17,587 bases of DNA, taken from positions 1-17,587 of the forward strand of contig CAZEHO010000046.1 in assembly GCA_964511945.1 (NCBI GenBank). Direction: 5' to 3'. The notes below the pieces were generated by a model. That model searched no databases. It was not told where the DNA came from and saw nothing but the letters and a program-made list of their open reading frames with translations. This stretch comes from CAZEHO01 sp964511945 (GTDB taxonomy: Bacteria > Actinomycetota > Acidimicrobiia > Spongiisociales > UBA11373). Positions 1 through 6,491 of the stretch are shown here, piece by piece (within the stretch, counting starts at the first letter, position 1; each line of letters opens with the position of its first letter). A program made the position numbers and the translations under genes.

Positions 1-95
1 GCACCGGAGAAGCCGTCGTTCACGAGGCAGGACTCGACGGAGAAGGACAACTCGACCGCATAAGGGCGTACCTGGAGGCGCTGGCGAGCAACTGA
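1..95 (+). CDS. C-terminal tail of an unidentified protein (5' end outside window)
   Basis: Reading from base 3 gives 30 residues ending ...LDRIRAYLEALASN followed by TGA at 93-95. Of the three forward frames this one looks most protein-like: it is an amphipathic, helix-like tail with balanced acidic and basic residues. Frame 1 stops at 61-63, and frame 2 continues as an Arg/Gly-rich shadow of the minus-strand cytochrome. Too little is present to name a family. It converges on the cytochrome gene that ends at 203. Confidence 0.45.
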   Translation, partial: TGEAVVHEAGLDGEGQLDRIRAYLEALASN

Positions 96-144
96 ACCGC
101 AGCGCGAATCGGGGACCGCCTCGACTCCTGCGGCGAGAACAAGG

Positions 145-185
145 CCGACCGGTCGGAGATAAGCCGACTCTGATCCCAGCAGAGT
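145..185. terminator. Possible bidirectional terminator between convergent genes
   Basis: Two inverted repeats lie in the 107-bp gap between the convergent gene ends at 95 and 203. One is a perfect 12-bp palindrome, CCGACCGGTCGG (145-156). The other is a 6-bp stem ACTCTG/CAGAGT with a 7-nt loop (167-185). Neither has a clear T-run, so intrinsic termination is only suggested by position and symmetry. Confidence 0.25.
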
Positions 186-202
186 TCTTGGAGGGCGGTT
201 CG

Positions 203-1990
203 TTAGCTCCCGTCCACTACGGCGAGGTCACCGGAGATCCTCACCGGCACGTTGGGAACGCCGGAAACGAGGCCGGCGAGCCGGTCGACCTCGGGTCCTT
301 CCGTCACCAGCAGGTCATCCAGCCATCGGAATCCGATTGCCTGAAAGAGCAATTCGGCCTCGATGGAGAACGGTCCGGTTGCGCCGGTGAGATCGATCTC
401 GTAGGTGATCGTGTCAGTGCCTCCAAGGAAATCGGGATCGGTGCCGGCGTTGCCGGCCGGAAGGATGTCGGGAGACGCGATCCGCCGGTCGAATCCCCCC
501 GGCAGCAGCCGGTTGTCCTTGAGGTAGCCGGCACCCCGCAGCAATGTCGTGGTGACCTCCCCGTGGGTGTTTCCGATGACGGTTTCGTAGATCTGCACCT
601 CATCGGGATTGGAGATCGATTCGTAGTGCGGTTCGAAGGTGGTCCCGTCGGCGTCGTTGGTGTTCCCGGCGATGGCTCCGGTCGGCTGGGGAGCGCCCGA
701 ATCGAACACGACGGCACCACCCCCGTCGAGCACGGTCAGATGAATCCAGGCTCGGCGGGACGGGTAACCGGTCGGGAACTTGTGGCCGGCGAGATTGCCG
801 ACGGTCACCGTCACCTGCATCCGGCTGGAATCGGCCGCCGCATCCACGATCTCGATGGTGCCGGTCACGCCCCGGAGTTGGTCCTCGACTCGACTCAAGG
901 TTGCATCGAAATGATCGCTCGAGGCCGTGACGCCGAGGCTCTCGCCGGCGGCCCGGAACAGCGACAGCATGAACGTGTTGCCGCCGACGAAGTGGTGTTG
1001 CGAGAACGGTGCCCGTGGCGGTCCTCCGGTTGTGGAGAGCCGGACGGAACCGTCGACCTCAGGGAGGTGGCAGTCCTGGCACGATGTCGTCGCGGCAAAC
1101 TCTGAGGCGAGCCACTCGAGGTACGGGGTCTGCTCGGCGAATTCCCCGACGATGTCTCCTGCGGTATCGAGCGTCGGCGTGAACAGGGTGTGGCAGGTGG
1201 CGCAGAGTTCCGAGTCCTGGAGATGGCCTCCGCGCTCGGGGATGAACCCTGAGATCGATGCCATGGTCTGCGCCTGTCCCGTCGGAACGTCGTACGGACC
1301 GAAGATGATGCGGTCGCCCTGCGGGGTGGCCGAGTCGATGACGAAGCCCCCGCTGAAGGAAGCGGGGCTACCGAAGCCGTCGGGTTGGATCTGATGGCAC
1401 AACGAGCACGAGACCCCGTCGCTCGCCAGGTCACCGAGGGGATGCTCGGGATGGGCAAACCCGGTTCCGAGGACGGCGGCGGCGCTGCCGTCGAAGACGG
1501 CCGTCGTGCGGGCCATCGGCATGTGACAGGTTGCGCACTTGCCCTCGATCGCGCCGGCCAGGTCCGGTGCGAGAGTGACCTCGCGGCGGACGGTTGCTGC
1601 CCAATAGGGATCTCGCGCCGCGTTGGCCATCATCGTCGACCGCCAGGCAGCGTCGATCGACACGTCGCGTCCGGCTGCCTCCATCTCCTGGTGGCAGACG
1701 GCGCAGGCGCCCGCCGCCGAAAAAAGGGTGTCGCGCACGCTGGAGAGCTCACGTCCGGCGAACGGCGGCGGTTGCAATGCCGGTGGAGGCGCCGTCGTGC
1801 CCGGGTCGGCCGGGGAGGCCGTCGTTGCCACCGCTGTGGACGGCACGGTCCCGGGGACGGTTGATGCTGCCGCGGTCGAGCCGGGGCTTGCTGCCGTTGT
1901 GGCGGCGGATTCCAACGACACCGTGGCGCCGCCGCATCCGGCGGTCAGCGCCACCAGCAGCACCGCAATCGCTATCGGGGACCTGCTCAC
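203..1990 (-). CDS. Five-heme c-type cytochrome, lipoprotein
   Basis: Predicted exported, lipid-anchored electron carrier or reductase of about 595 residues. GTG at 1990 is chosen as start because GGTGGAGGG (1996-2004) sits 5 nt upstream and it gives a compact lipoprotein signal: basic tip, hydrophobic core, lipobox L-T-A-G-C with Cys19. A TTG at 2020 would put ten polar residues in front. A Ser/Thr/Pro/Ala-rich stalk (about 20-75) follows. Five CxxCH heme sites are at about 96, 152, 195, 263 and 304 (CAVCH, CATCH, CSLCH, CATCH, CQDCH). The heme-free C-terminal half contains NLAGHKFPTGYPSR (around 400), a motif I recognise from other multiheme cytochromes, and looks beta-rich. The stop is TAA. 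The substrate is unknown. The neighbouring LysR pair and octaheme cytochrome suggest a shared respiratory role, which is inference. Confidence 0.88.
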   Translation of the reverse strand: MSRSPIAIAVLLVALTAGCGGATVSLESAATTAASPGSTAAASTVPGTVPSTAVATTASPADPGTTAPPPALQPPPFAGRELSSVRDTLFSAAGACAVCHQEMEAAGRDVSIDAAWRSTMMANAARDPYWAATVRREVTLAPDLAGAIEGKCATCHMPMARTTAVFDGSAAAVLGTGFAHPEHPLGDLASDGVSCSLCHQIQPDGFGSPASFSGGFVIDSATPQGDRIIFGPYDVPTGQAQTMASISGFIPERGGHLQDSELCATCHTLFTPTLDTAGDIVGEFAEQTPYLEWLASEFAATTSCQDCHLPEVDGSVRLSTTGGPPRAPFSQHHFVGGNTFMLSLFRAAGESLGVTASSDHFDATLSRVEDQLRGVTGTIEIVDAAADSSRMQVTVTVGNLAGHKFPTGYPSRRAWIHLTVLDGGGAVVFDSGAPQPTGAIAGNTNDADGTTFEPHYESISNPDEVQIYETVIGNTHGEVTTTLLRGAGYLKDNRLLPGGFDRRIASPDILPAGNAGTDPDFLGGTDTITYEIDLTGATGPFSIEAELLFQAIGFRWLDDLLVTEGPEVDRLAGLVSGVPNVPVRISGDLAVVDGS

Positions 1991-1995
1991 GAAAT

Positions 1996-2024
1996 CCCTC
2001 CACCTCGTCGAGAGGTTCAAGGTA
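1996..2024 (-). promoter_or_regulatory. Ribosome binding site and candidate -10 of the five-heme cytochrome gene
   Basis: On the minus strand GGTGGAGGG (2004-1996) is a strong Shine-Dalgarno 5 nt before GTG 1990 and decides that start. TACCTT (2024-2019) fits a TAnnnT -10 and would place the transcript start near 2011. A 5-bp inverted repeat ACCTC-N5-GAGGT (2016-2002) touches the Shine-Dalgarno. No convincing -35 is visible. Confidence 0.3.
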
Positions 2025-2169
2025 GGTGGCGCTACTCGCGCCGAACACGGCCCAAGGTCCCGAACTCGCAGTGCACAACAGCGCTCCGGTTCGCAGTTCC
2101 AGCCGGATGGCCCGAGTTGCAGGAGATGCCCGATCGGTACCCTGCTGCCACCGCGCGAGGAGGGTGAGG

Positions 2170-2609
2170 ATGCGAAGTGATGCCGAAACCGTTGCCGAGT
2201 ACCTGGTCGGCCTGCCCGGCGGCAGGAGAGTGGCCACCGAGACGGTTCGGAACACGATCCTCGACAACCTCCCCGACGGCTACGAGGAGGTCATCAACTG
2301 GGGCATGATCACGTATCAGGTCCCGCTGGAGACCTTCCCGAAGACCTCCAACAAGCAGCCGCTGATGTACGTCGGCCTGGCACCGCAGAAGAACCACATG
2401 GCGGCATATCTGAATTTCTGAGCGCGGTGTACCCCTCAGAGGAGGGTGCCGAGTAGTTCAAGCAGGCATACCTCGATACCGGGAAGCGGCTGGACATGGG
2501 CAAGTCGTGCGTGCGGTTTCGCAATCTCGAGGATTTCCCGCTCGAACTGATCGGGGAAGCGATCGCCGCGGGCGGCGTCGACGAGCTCATCGAGATCTAC
2601 CGGCGCTGA
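2170..2609 (+). pseudogene. DUF1801 (YdhG-like) protein, disrupted by an 8-bp insertion and a nonsense codon
   Basis: The 5' part from ATG 2170 (GAGGAGGG just upstream) reads MRSDAETVAEYLVGLP... and ends at an early TGA (2419-2421) after HMAAYLNF. The family then continues in another frame: LSAVYPSEEGAE, an in-frame TAG (2454-2456), then FKQAYLDTGKRLDMGKSC and on to TGA at 2607-2609. Removing eight bases (AATTTCTG 2413-2420, flanked by a CTG repeat) restores the frame as Y-L-S-A-V-Y. The repaired gene is then exactly 144 codons, the usual family size. The TAG sits where the family normally has Trp (TGG to TAG). DUF1801 proteins are small cytosolic proteins of poorly defined function. The 3' end overlaps the convergent LysR gene by 13 bp. 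Two independent lesions make sequencing error less likely, though not impossible. Confidence 0.85.
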
Positions 2610-3556
2610 AGCTCCTGAGGCTTCGGAAGGGTTCCTTCCCGGTGCCGGATGTCCTCCGTCGCTGGACCGAACGCGAACTCCCAGAACGCCTGCCGGTTAG
2701 GTGTCTCCCGGCGTTCCGTATCTCTGGCGATGTAGACCGCGGCAACCGGGTTGAAGTCCTCGATCTCAACGATGGCGATGCTTCCTTCGGCGATCGCGTC
2801 AGCAGCCATGGTCGCTCCCACGAATGCCAGGCCGGCTCCTTCGGCTACGGTCCGATGCACCGCTTCACCGTCGCCGACGAATGAGCGGATCGGGAGATCT
2901 GAGAGTGAGTATCCGTGATGCTCGAGTTCTTTGGTCACCGCATCAACACTCCCCGAATCGGTTTCCCGGCTGATGAGCCGGGCCTCCATCAGGTCGGCCA
3001 CGGTTATCGGATCACCCGCGGTCACCCACGGATGCTGCGGGTGCGCCACCAGCACGATGCAATTCACCAGGAACGGCCGGTATTCGATGCCTCTGTGCGG
3101 GCGGCGGAGGCTTCCCATTGCGAACTGGACGTCACCCATGCGGAGCAGGTTGATCGCACCGGATCGGCTGGTGACCTGGCAATCGACCTCGAGATCGGGA
3201 TGCACCGCACAAAGCCTGGCGAGCATCTTCGGCAGGATGTACTTGCCTGCCGATGTCGAGCAGCTGATCAGGAGGCGTCCGGCGACGTTGCGGTCCAGCG
3301 CCTCCATTGATTCGCGGATGTGATGGCCGCGCTGCAGCAGGTCGCGGGCCATGGGCACCAGGGTGTTGCCGGCATGGGTGAGAGCGACGTTGCGGCTGAA
3401 TCGATCGAACAGGTCGACGCCCAGCTCAGCTTCGAGCGATCGAATCCGCTGGCTGACAGCCTGCTGGGTGAGTCCAAGGCTGCGGCCGGCGGCCGCGAAG
3501 TTCTCGGTTTCGGCGGCAGCCAGGAACACGCGGAGATCGGTGAGGTTCAGCATCAT
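2597..3556 (-). CDS. LysR-type transcriptional regulator (second of a tandem pair)
   Basis: A 319-residue protein of normal LysR length. Residues 1-60 are the winged helix-turn-helix (LRVFLAAAETENFAAAGRSL, then TQQAVSQRIRSLE). From about 90 comes the periplasmic-binding-protein-like effector domain (GKYILPKMLARLCAVHPDLE..., IEYRPF, HPQHPW). ATG 3556 overlaps the stop of the preceding regulator as ATGA. The adjacent in-frame ATG 3553 is equally possible and is better spaced from GGGAGAGG. The overlap implies one transcript and coupled translation with the upstream regulator, to which it is clearly paralogous along its whole length, including the C-terminal AFWEFAF motif. The effector is unknown. 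Likely targets are the flanking cytochrome genes. It stops with TAG at 2597, running into the broken DUF1801 gene. Confidence 0.93.
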   Translation of the reverse strand: MMLNLTDLRVFLAAAETENFAAAGRSLGLTQQAVSQRIRSLEAELGVDLFDRFSRNVALTHAGNTLVPMARDLLQRGHHIRESMEALDRNVAGRLLISCSTSAGKYILPKMLARLCAVHPDLEVDCQVTSRSGAINLLRMGDVQFAMGSLRRPHRGIEYRPFLVNCIVLVAHPQHPWVTAGDPITVADLMEARLISRETDSGSVDAVTKELEHHGYSLSDLPIRSFVGDGEAVHRTVAEGAGLAFVGATMAADAIAEGSIAIVEIEDFNPVAAVYIARDTERRETPNRQAFWEFAFGPATEDIRHREGTLPKPQELQRR

Positions 3557-4497
3557 CCTCTCCCGAAATCGATGCTGGCGGGCTGGCGGCGGATGTCGTC
3601 GATGTCCGGGCTGAACGCGTATTCCCAGAATGCCCGCTGAGCACTGGTAGCCGGGTGTCCGGTGGAGCGCGCCAGGTAGAGGGTTCGAACGAGATCGAGG
3701 TTCTCGACCTCGATCAGGCTCACGGTGCCTGCCCTGACGTATTCGGCGGCGACCATCGACGATACGAACCCGACCCCGATCCCCTCGGCGACCGCGATCC
3801 GCACGGCCTCAGAATTGCTCAAGACCATGATGATCTGGAGCTCCTCGATCCGGATGTCGTGATGGGAAATACCGTCGCGAACGGCCTCAACCGTCCCCGA
3901 GCCCTCCTCGCGGGACACGAACCCCTCGGTGGCGAGTTCTTTCGCCGAGAGCGGTTCGCTTCGGTCGGACCAAGGGTGCTCGGGATGGGTGATGAGGACG
4001 ATCCGGTCGGCGACAAAGGGCCGGTACTCGATCTCGGCGATCGGGAGCCGCACGCTCGTCATCGAGAGCTGCAGTTCACCGGTCGAGAGCATGCCCAGTG
4101 CCCGATCCCGGTCGTTCACCAGGCATTCGAAGCGGACCTGCGGGTGAAGCGCCTGGAACCGGGCGAAGATGCGGGGAAGCACGTACTTGCCTGAAGCGGT
4201 CGTGCACCCCATCTTGAGTTCGCCGGCGATCTCGTTGTGGAGTGTCGCCATGGAGTCGTGCAGCCGGTGGCCGCGCAGGAGCAGGTCCTTGGCGAGCGGG
4301 ACGAGGGCGCGGCCGGCGTCGGTGATCGTGACATGGCGTCCGGAGCGTTCGAAGAGCTCGATGCCGAATCGCCCCTCGAGCGACCGGACGTGCTGGCTGA
4401 CCCCAGGCTGTGTCATGCCGAGGCGGCGCCCGGCTTCCGAGAAGTTTTCGGTCTCGGCGGCCGCCAGGAAAACCCTGAGTTCGTTGAGGTTCAGCAT
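3553..4497 (-). CDS. LysR-type transcriptional regulator (first of a tandem pair)
   Basis: A 314-residue LysR protein. ATG 4497 is chosen because GAGGGG lies 6 nt upstream and the HTH begins at once (MLNLNELRVFLAAAETENFS). A longer reading to 4698 would add 67 low-complexity residues and run into the divergent cytochrome gene. The HTH covers about 1-60 (TQPGVSQHVRSLEGRFGIEL) and the effector domain about 90-300 (GKYVLPRIFARFQALHPQVR, IEYRPFVADRIVLITHPEHP). It is transcribed divergently from the octaheme cytochrome across a 115-bp gap, the classical arrangement for a LysR protein controlling its neighbour. Its stop overlaps the start of the second regulator (ATGA). Tetrathionate, another sulfur or nitrogen oxyanion, or a redox metabolite are possible effectors; this is inference. 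Confidence 0.94.
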   Translation of the reverse strand: MLNLNELRVFLAAAETENFSEAGRRLGMTQPGVSQHVRSLEGRFGIELFERSGRHVTITDAGRALVPLAKDLLLRGHRLHDSMATLHNEIAGELKMGCTTASGKYVLPRIFARFQALHPQVRFECLVNDRDRALGMLSTGELQLSMTSVRLPIAEIEYRPFVADRIVLITHPEHPWSDRSEPLSAKELATEGFVSREEGSGTVEAVRDGISHHDIRIEELQIIMVLSNSEAVRIAVAEGIGVGFVSSMVAAEYVRAGTVSLIEVENLDLVRTLYLARSTGHPATSAQRAFWEYAFSPDIDDIRRQPASIDFGRG

Positions 4498-4555
4498 GTG
4501 CAGCCCCTCAGGCCTCGTCACCGGCCGACGACGCAGCGCAACACCCTCCGCTCGG

Positions 4556-4562
4556 TAGTCTA
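4556..4562. promoter_or_regulatory. Candidate bidirectional -10 element between LysR and the octaheme cytochrome
   Basis: The heptamer TAGTCTA reads as TAGTCT on the plus strand and TAGACT on the minus strand, both fitting TAnnnT. It is placed to start transcription toward the cytochrome (ATG 4613) and toward the regulators (ATG 4497). No clear -35 hexamers are visible. A near-identical heptamer, TAATCTA, sits in the other divergent gap at 12261. Confidence 0.35.
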
Positions 4563-4566
4563 GAAC

Positions 4567-4581
4567 CCGACATTCCGTCGG
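4567..4581. promoter_or_regulatory. Inverted repeat CCGAC-N5-GTCGG, candidate operator
   Basis: A perfect 5-bp inverted repeat with a 5-nt centre lies just downstream of the plus-strand TAGTCT and 32 bp before the cytochrome ATG. A protein bound here would cover the transcription start. It is not a textbook LysR T-N11-A box, so assignment to the adjacent regulators is only positional. Confidence 0.3.
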
Positions 4582-4589
4582 ATCGGGGG

Positions 4590-4601
4590 CGGGCGCGCCC
4601 G
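4590..4601. repeat. Perfect 12-bp palindrome in the leader of the octaheme cytochrome gene
   Basis: CGGGCGCGCCCG is fully self-complementary. It lies immediately before the Shine-Dalgarno GAAGGG (4601-4606) and ATG 4613, sharing one base with it. It could be a protein-binding site or a small RNA stem, or chance in GC-rich DNA. Confidence 0.25.
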
Positions 4602-4612
4602 AAGGGCTATTC

Positions 4613-6352
4613 ATGAGGGCAGCAGGTCGTCGCCGGGCCGCAGTGGTACTGCTCTTTGTTGTGGTGCTCGGGGTCAATGTGGTCGCTACCTCGGCCACGA
4701 TTGCAGTCGAGCAATGGGATCACACGACAACGGAACTGCTCCAGGGTCCGTTTGCAGACGGACCCGATGTGACCCAGGCCTGTATCACCTGCCACGCCGA
4801 TGTCGCCGCCGACGTCCTCGCCACAGTTCACTGGAGCTGGGAGTACGCCGACCCGGTCACCGGTGCGCTCCTCGGCAAGCGCCATGTGTTCGACAACACG
4901 TGGATCGCTCTGCGCGGCAACGAAGCGCGGTGCACATCGTGTCACATCGGGTATGGCTGGGACGACGATCGGTTCGACTTCTCAGAGGCCTCGGCGATCG
5001 ACTGTCTGGTTTGCCACGACACCACGGGCACATATGCCAAGTTCCCCTCGGGGGCCGGACATCCGGTGACGGGTGAGCCGCAAACCTTCGATGGGGTCGT
5101 GTTCGAGCCCGTAGATCTGTCGTTCGTGGCGCGCAACGTGGGGATTCCGGGACCGGGAAATTGCACCGCCTGCCATGTCGCCGGTGGTGGGGGCGATGGG
5201 ATCAACCATGCGGAACCGGTGGGCACCGCTGTGTCGCCTACGGACATCCACATGGACCCCGACGGCCTCGACTTCGACTGTCAGACCTGCCATGTGACGG
5301 ACCGCCACGAGATCCCCGGTGGTCGACAGATCGCGGATTGGGTGAGCGGAGGCCCGGCGGCGTGCGAGCGATGCCATTCGCCGGAACCGCACACCGAACC
5401 GATGCTGAACGAGCACGTCGCCACGGTCGCCTGCCAGACCTGCCACATCCCCTCGGCCGGATCAGACCCGGTCGCGATCTCGTGGGATTGGTCGGTTGCC
5501 GGTGCGGCCGATCCCAACGGAGACCGGCCGCATGTCATCGTCGATGAGGCCGTGGGGCGGCCCGCCTACGACAGCCGATTCGGATCAATCATGTGGGGAA
5601 CCGGGGTCACACCGGTCTACCGCTACGCCAACGGGACCTATGACTGGTTCCGGCCCGACGAGCCCGTCGATCCCGCTGAGAGGCTTGTGGTGAACGCCGT
5701 GCTCGGGAGCCCGGCGGACGGGCGCATCTGGCCGTTCCAGGTCTTCGCCGGGGTGCAACCCTACGACCCGGCGAGCGGCCTCCTTGCTCCGATCGACCTC
5801 TTCCCGTCGGATGATGAGGACTTCGCTGCGTTCTGGCGGTCGTGGGATCTCGAAGGTGCGATCGCTGCAGGATTTGCCGCCTACGGCAGGGGCTTCAGCG
5901 GAGAGGTGGCGTTCATCGAGAGCACGTCGTATCGGCCCATCACCCACGGTGTTGCTCCTGCCGCAGATGCTCTTGGGTGCAATGAGTGCCATGCGGCCGA
6001 AGGCCGGTTGGATTACACCGCCCTCGGATATGCCGCGATCCGGGCAACCGCACTGTCCGAACCAAAGGAACTCCCGGAGCCGCCCCCGCCGACGACGACA
6101 ACTACCTCGAGTCCGCCGGTGACGGCGCCGGCCCCGTCAACGACGATCGCGCCGACCACGACCACCCTCGCCGCGGCGGCCTCCACCTCCATCGCTGCGG
6201 CCGGGGCTGATGACGACGACTCCGGGTTCAGCGTGGCGTTCATTGCGGCGGTCGCCTCCGCCGTGACCGCCGCGGGTGCCGCCGTCGGATTCGGGGTCTG
6301 GGTGTCGCAACGCTCACAGCGGCGTCGGACCCCGCCGCAAATCCACCAGTAG
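4613..6352 (+). CDS. Octaheme c-type cytochrome, tetrathionate reductase (OTR) family, membrane anchored
   Basis: A 579-residue exported cytochrome. ATG 4613 has GAAGGG 6 nt upstream. A signal or anchor helix spans about 9-30. Eight CxxCH sites are at 57, 107, 131, 184, 223, 251, 274 and 456. The heme spacing and the stretches RCTSCHIGYGW, DCLVCHDTTGTY, PVDLSFVARNVG, GGGGDGINHA, LDFDCQTCH, CQTCHIP and IWPFQVF...QPYDP match the octaheme tetrathionate reductase family typified by Shewanella OTR, which in vitro reduces tetrathionate, nitrite and hydroxylamine. In that family a lysine ligates the active-site heme; Lys143 in TGTYAK is my candidate, by memory of the homologue. After the heme domain comes a Pro/Thr linker (about 488-520), an acidic patch, a transmembrane helix (about 539-564) and a basic tail. 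Classical OTR is soluble and periplasmic, so this tether is an actinobacterial adaptation. The physiological substrate is unproven. Confidence 0.93.
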   Translation: MRAAGRRRAAVVLLFVVVLGVNVVATSATIAVEQWDHTTTELLQGPFADGPDVTQACITCHADVAADVLATVHWSWEYADPVTGALLGKRHVFDNTWIALRGNEARCTSCHIGYGWDDDRFDFSEASAIDCLVCHDTTGTYAKFPSGAGHPVTGEPQTFDGVVFEPVDLSFVARNVGIPGPGNCTACHVAGGGGDGINHAEPVGTAVSPTDIHMDPDGLDFDCQTCHVTDRHEIPGGRQIADWVSGGPAACERCHSPEPHTEPMLNEHVATVACQTCHIPSAGSDPVAISWDWSVAGAADPNGDRPHVIVDEAVGRPAYDSRFGSIMWGTGVTPVYRYANGTYDWFRPDEPVDPAERLVVNAVLGSPADGRIWPFQVFAGVQPYDPASGLLAPIDLFPSDDEDFAAFWRSWDLEGAIAAGFAAYGRGFSGEVAFIESTSYRPITHGVAPAADALGCNECHAAEGRLDYTALGYAAIRATALSEPKELPEPPPPTTTTTSSPPVTAPAPSTTIAPTTTTLAAAASTSIAAAGADDDDSGFSVAFIAAVASAVTAAGAAVGFGVWVSQRSQRRRTPPQIHQ

Positions 6353-6478
6353 TGCCGGAACTGCTGCAGGTGGATCAAATCACGACCGGGACTCACCCTG
6401 ACCTGCACCCGGGACGCCCCCGGTTCACCGAGGGCTCGGACGTGCAGCCCGACGCGCGGGCCGCCGGCGAGGTCCCGG

Positions 6479-6484
6479 TACAGT
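6479..6484 (+). promoter_or_regulatory. Candidate -10 for leaderless transcription of the hydrolase gene
   Basis: TACAGT (TAnnnT) ends 7 nt before ATG 6492, and no good Shine-Dalgarno is present, so transcription may start at the start codon. The rffA start shows the same spacing. The rest of the 139-bp gap 6353-6491 holds only a distant 7-bp inverted repeat, TGCAGGT (6365-6371) with ACCTGCA (6401-6407). Confidence 0.3.
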
Positions 6485-6491
6485 CCCCGCA

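Noticed and set aside
2454..2456. Recoding of the TAG in the DUF1801 frame as an amino acid
   Set aside because: A separate frameshift precedes it, no recoding signal is visible, other genes here use TAG as a normal stop, and the site is a conserved Trp one base change away.
4498..4698. An extended N-terminus for the first LysR protein
   Set aside because: The extra 67 residues are low-complexity and overlap the divergent cytochrome start; ATG 4497 has a good Shine-Dalgarno and the normal LysR beginning.
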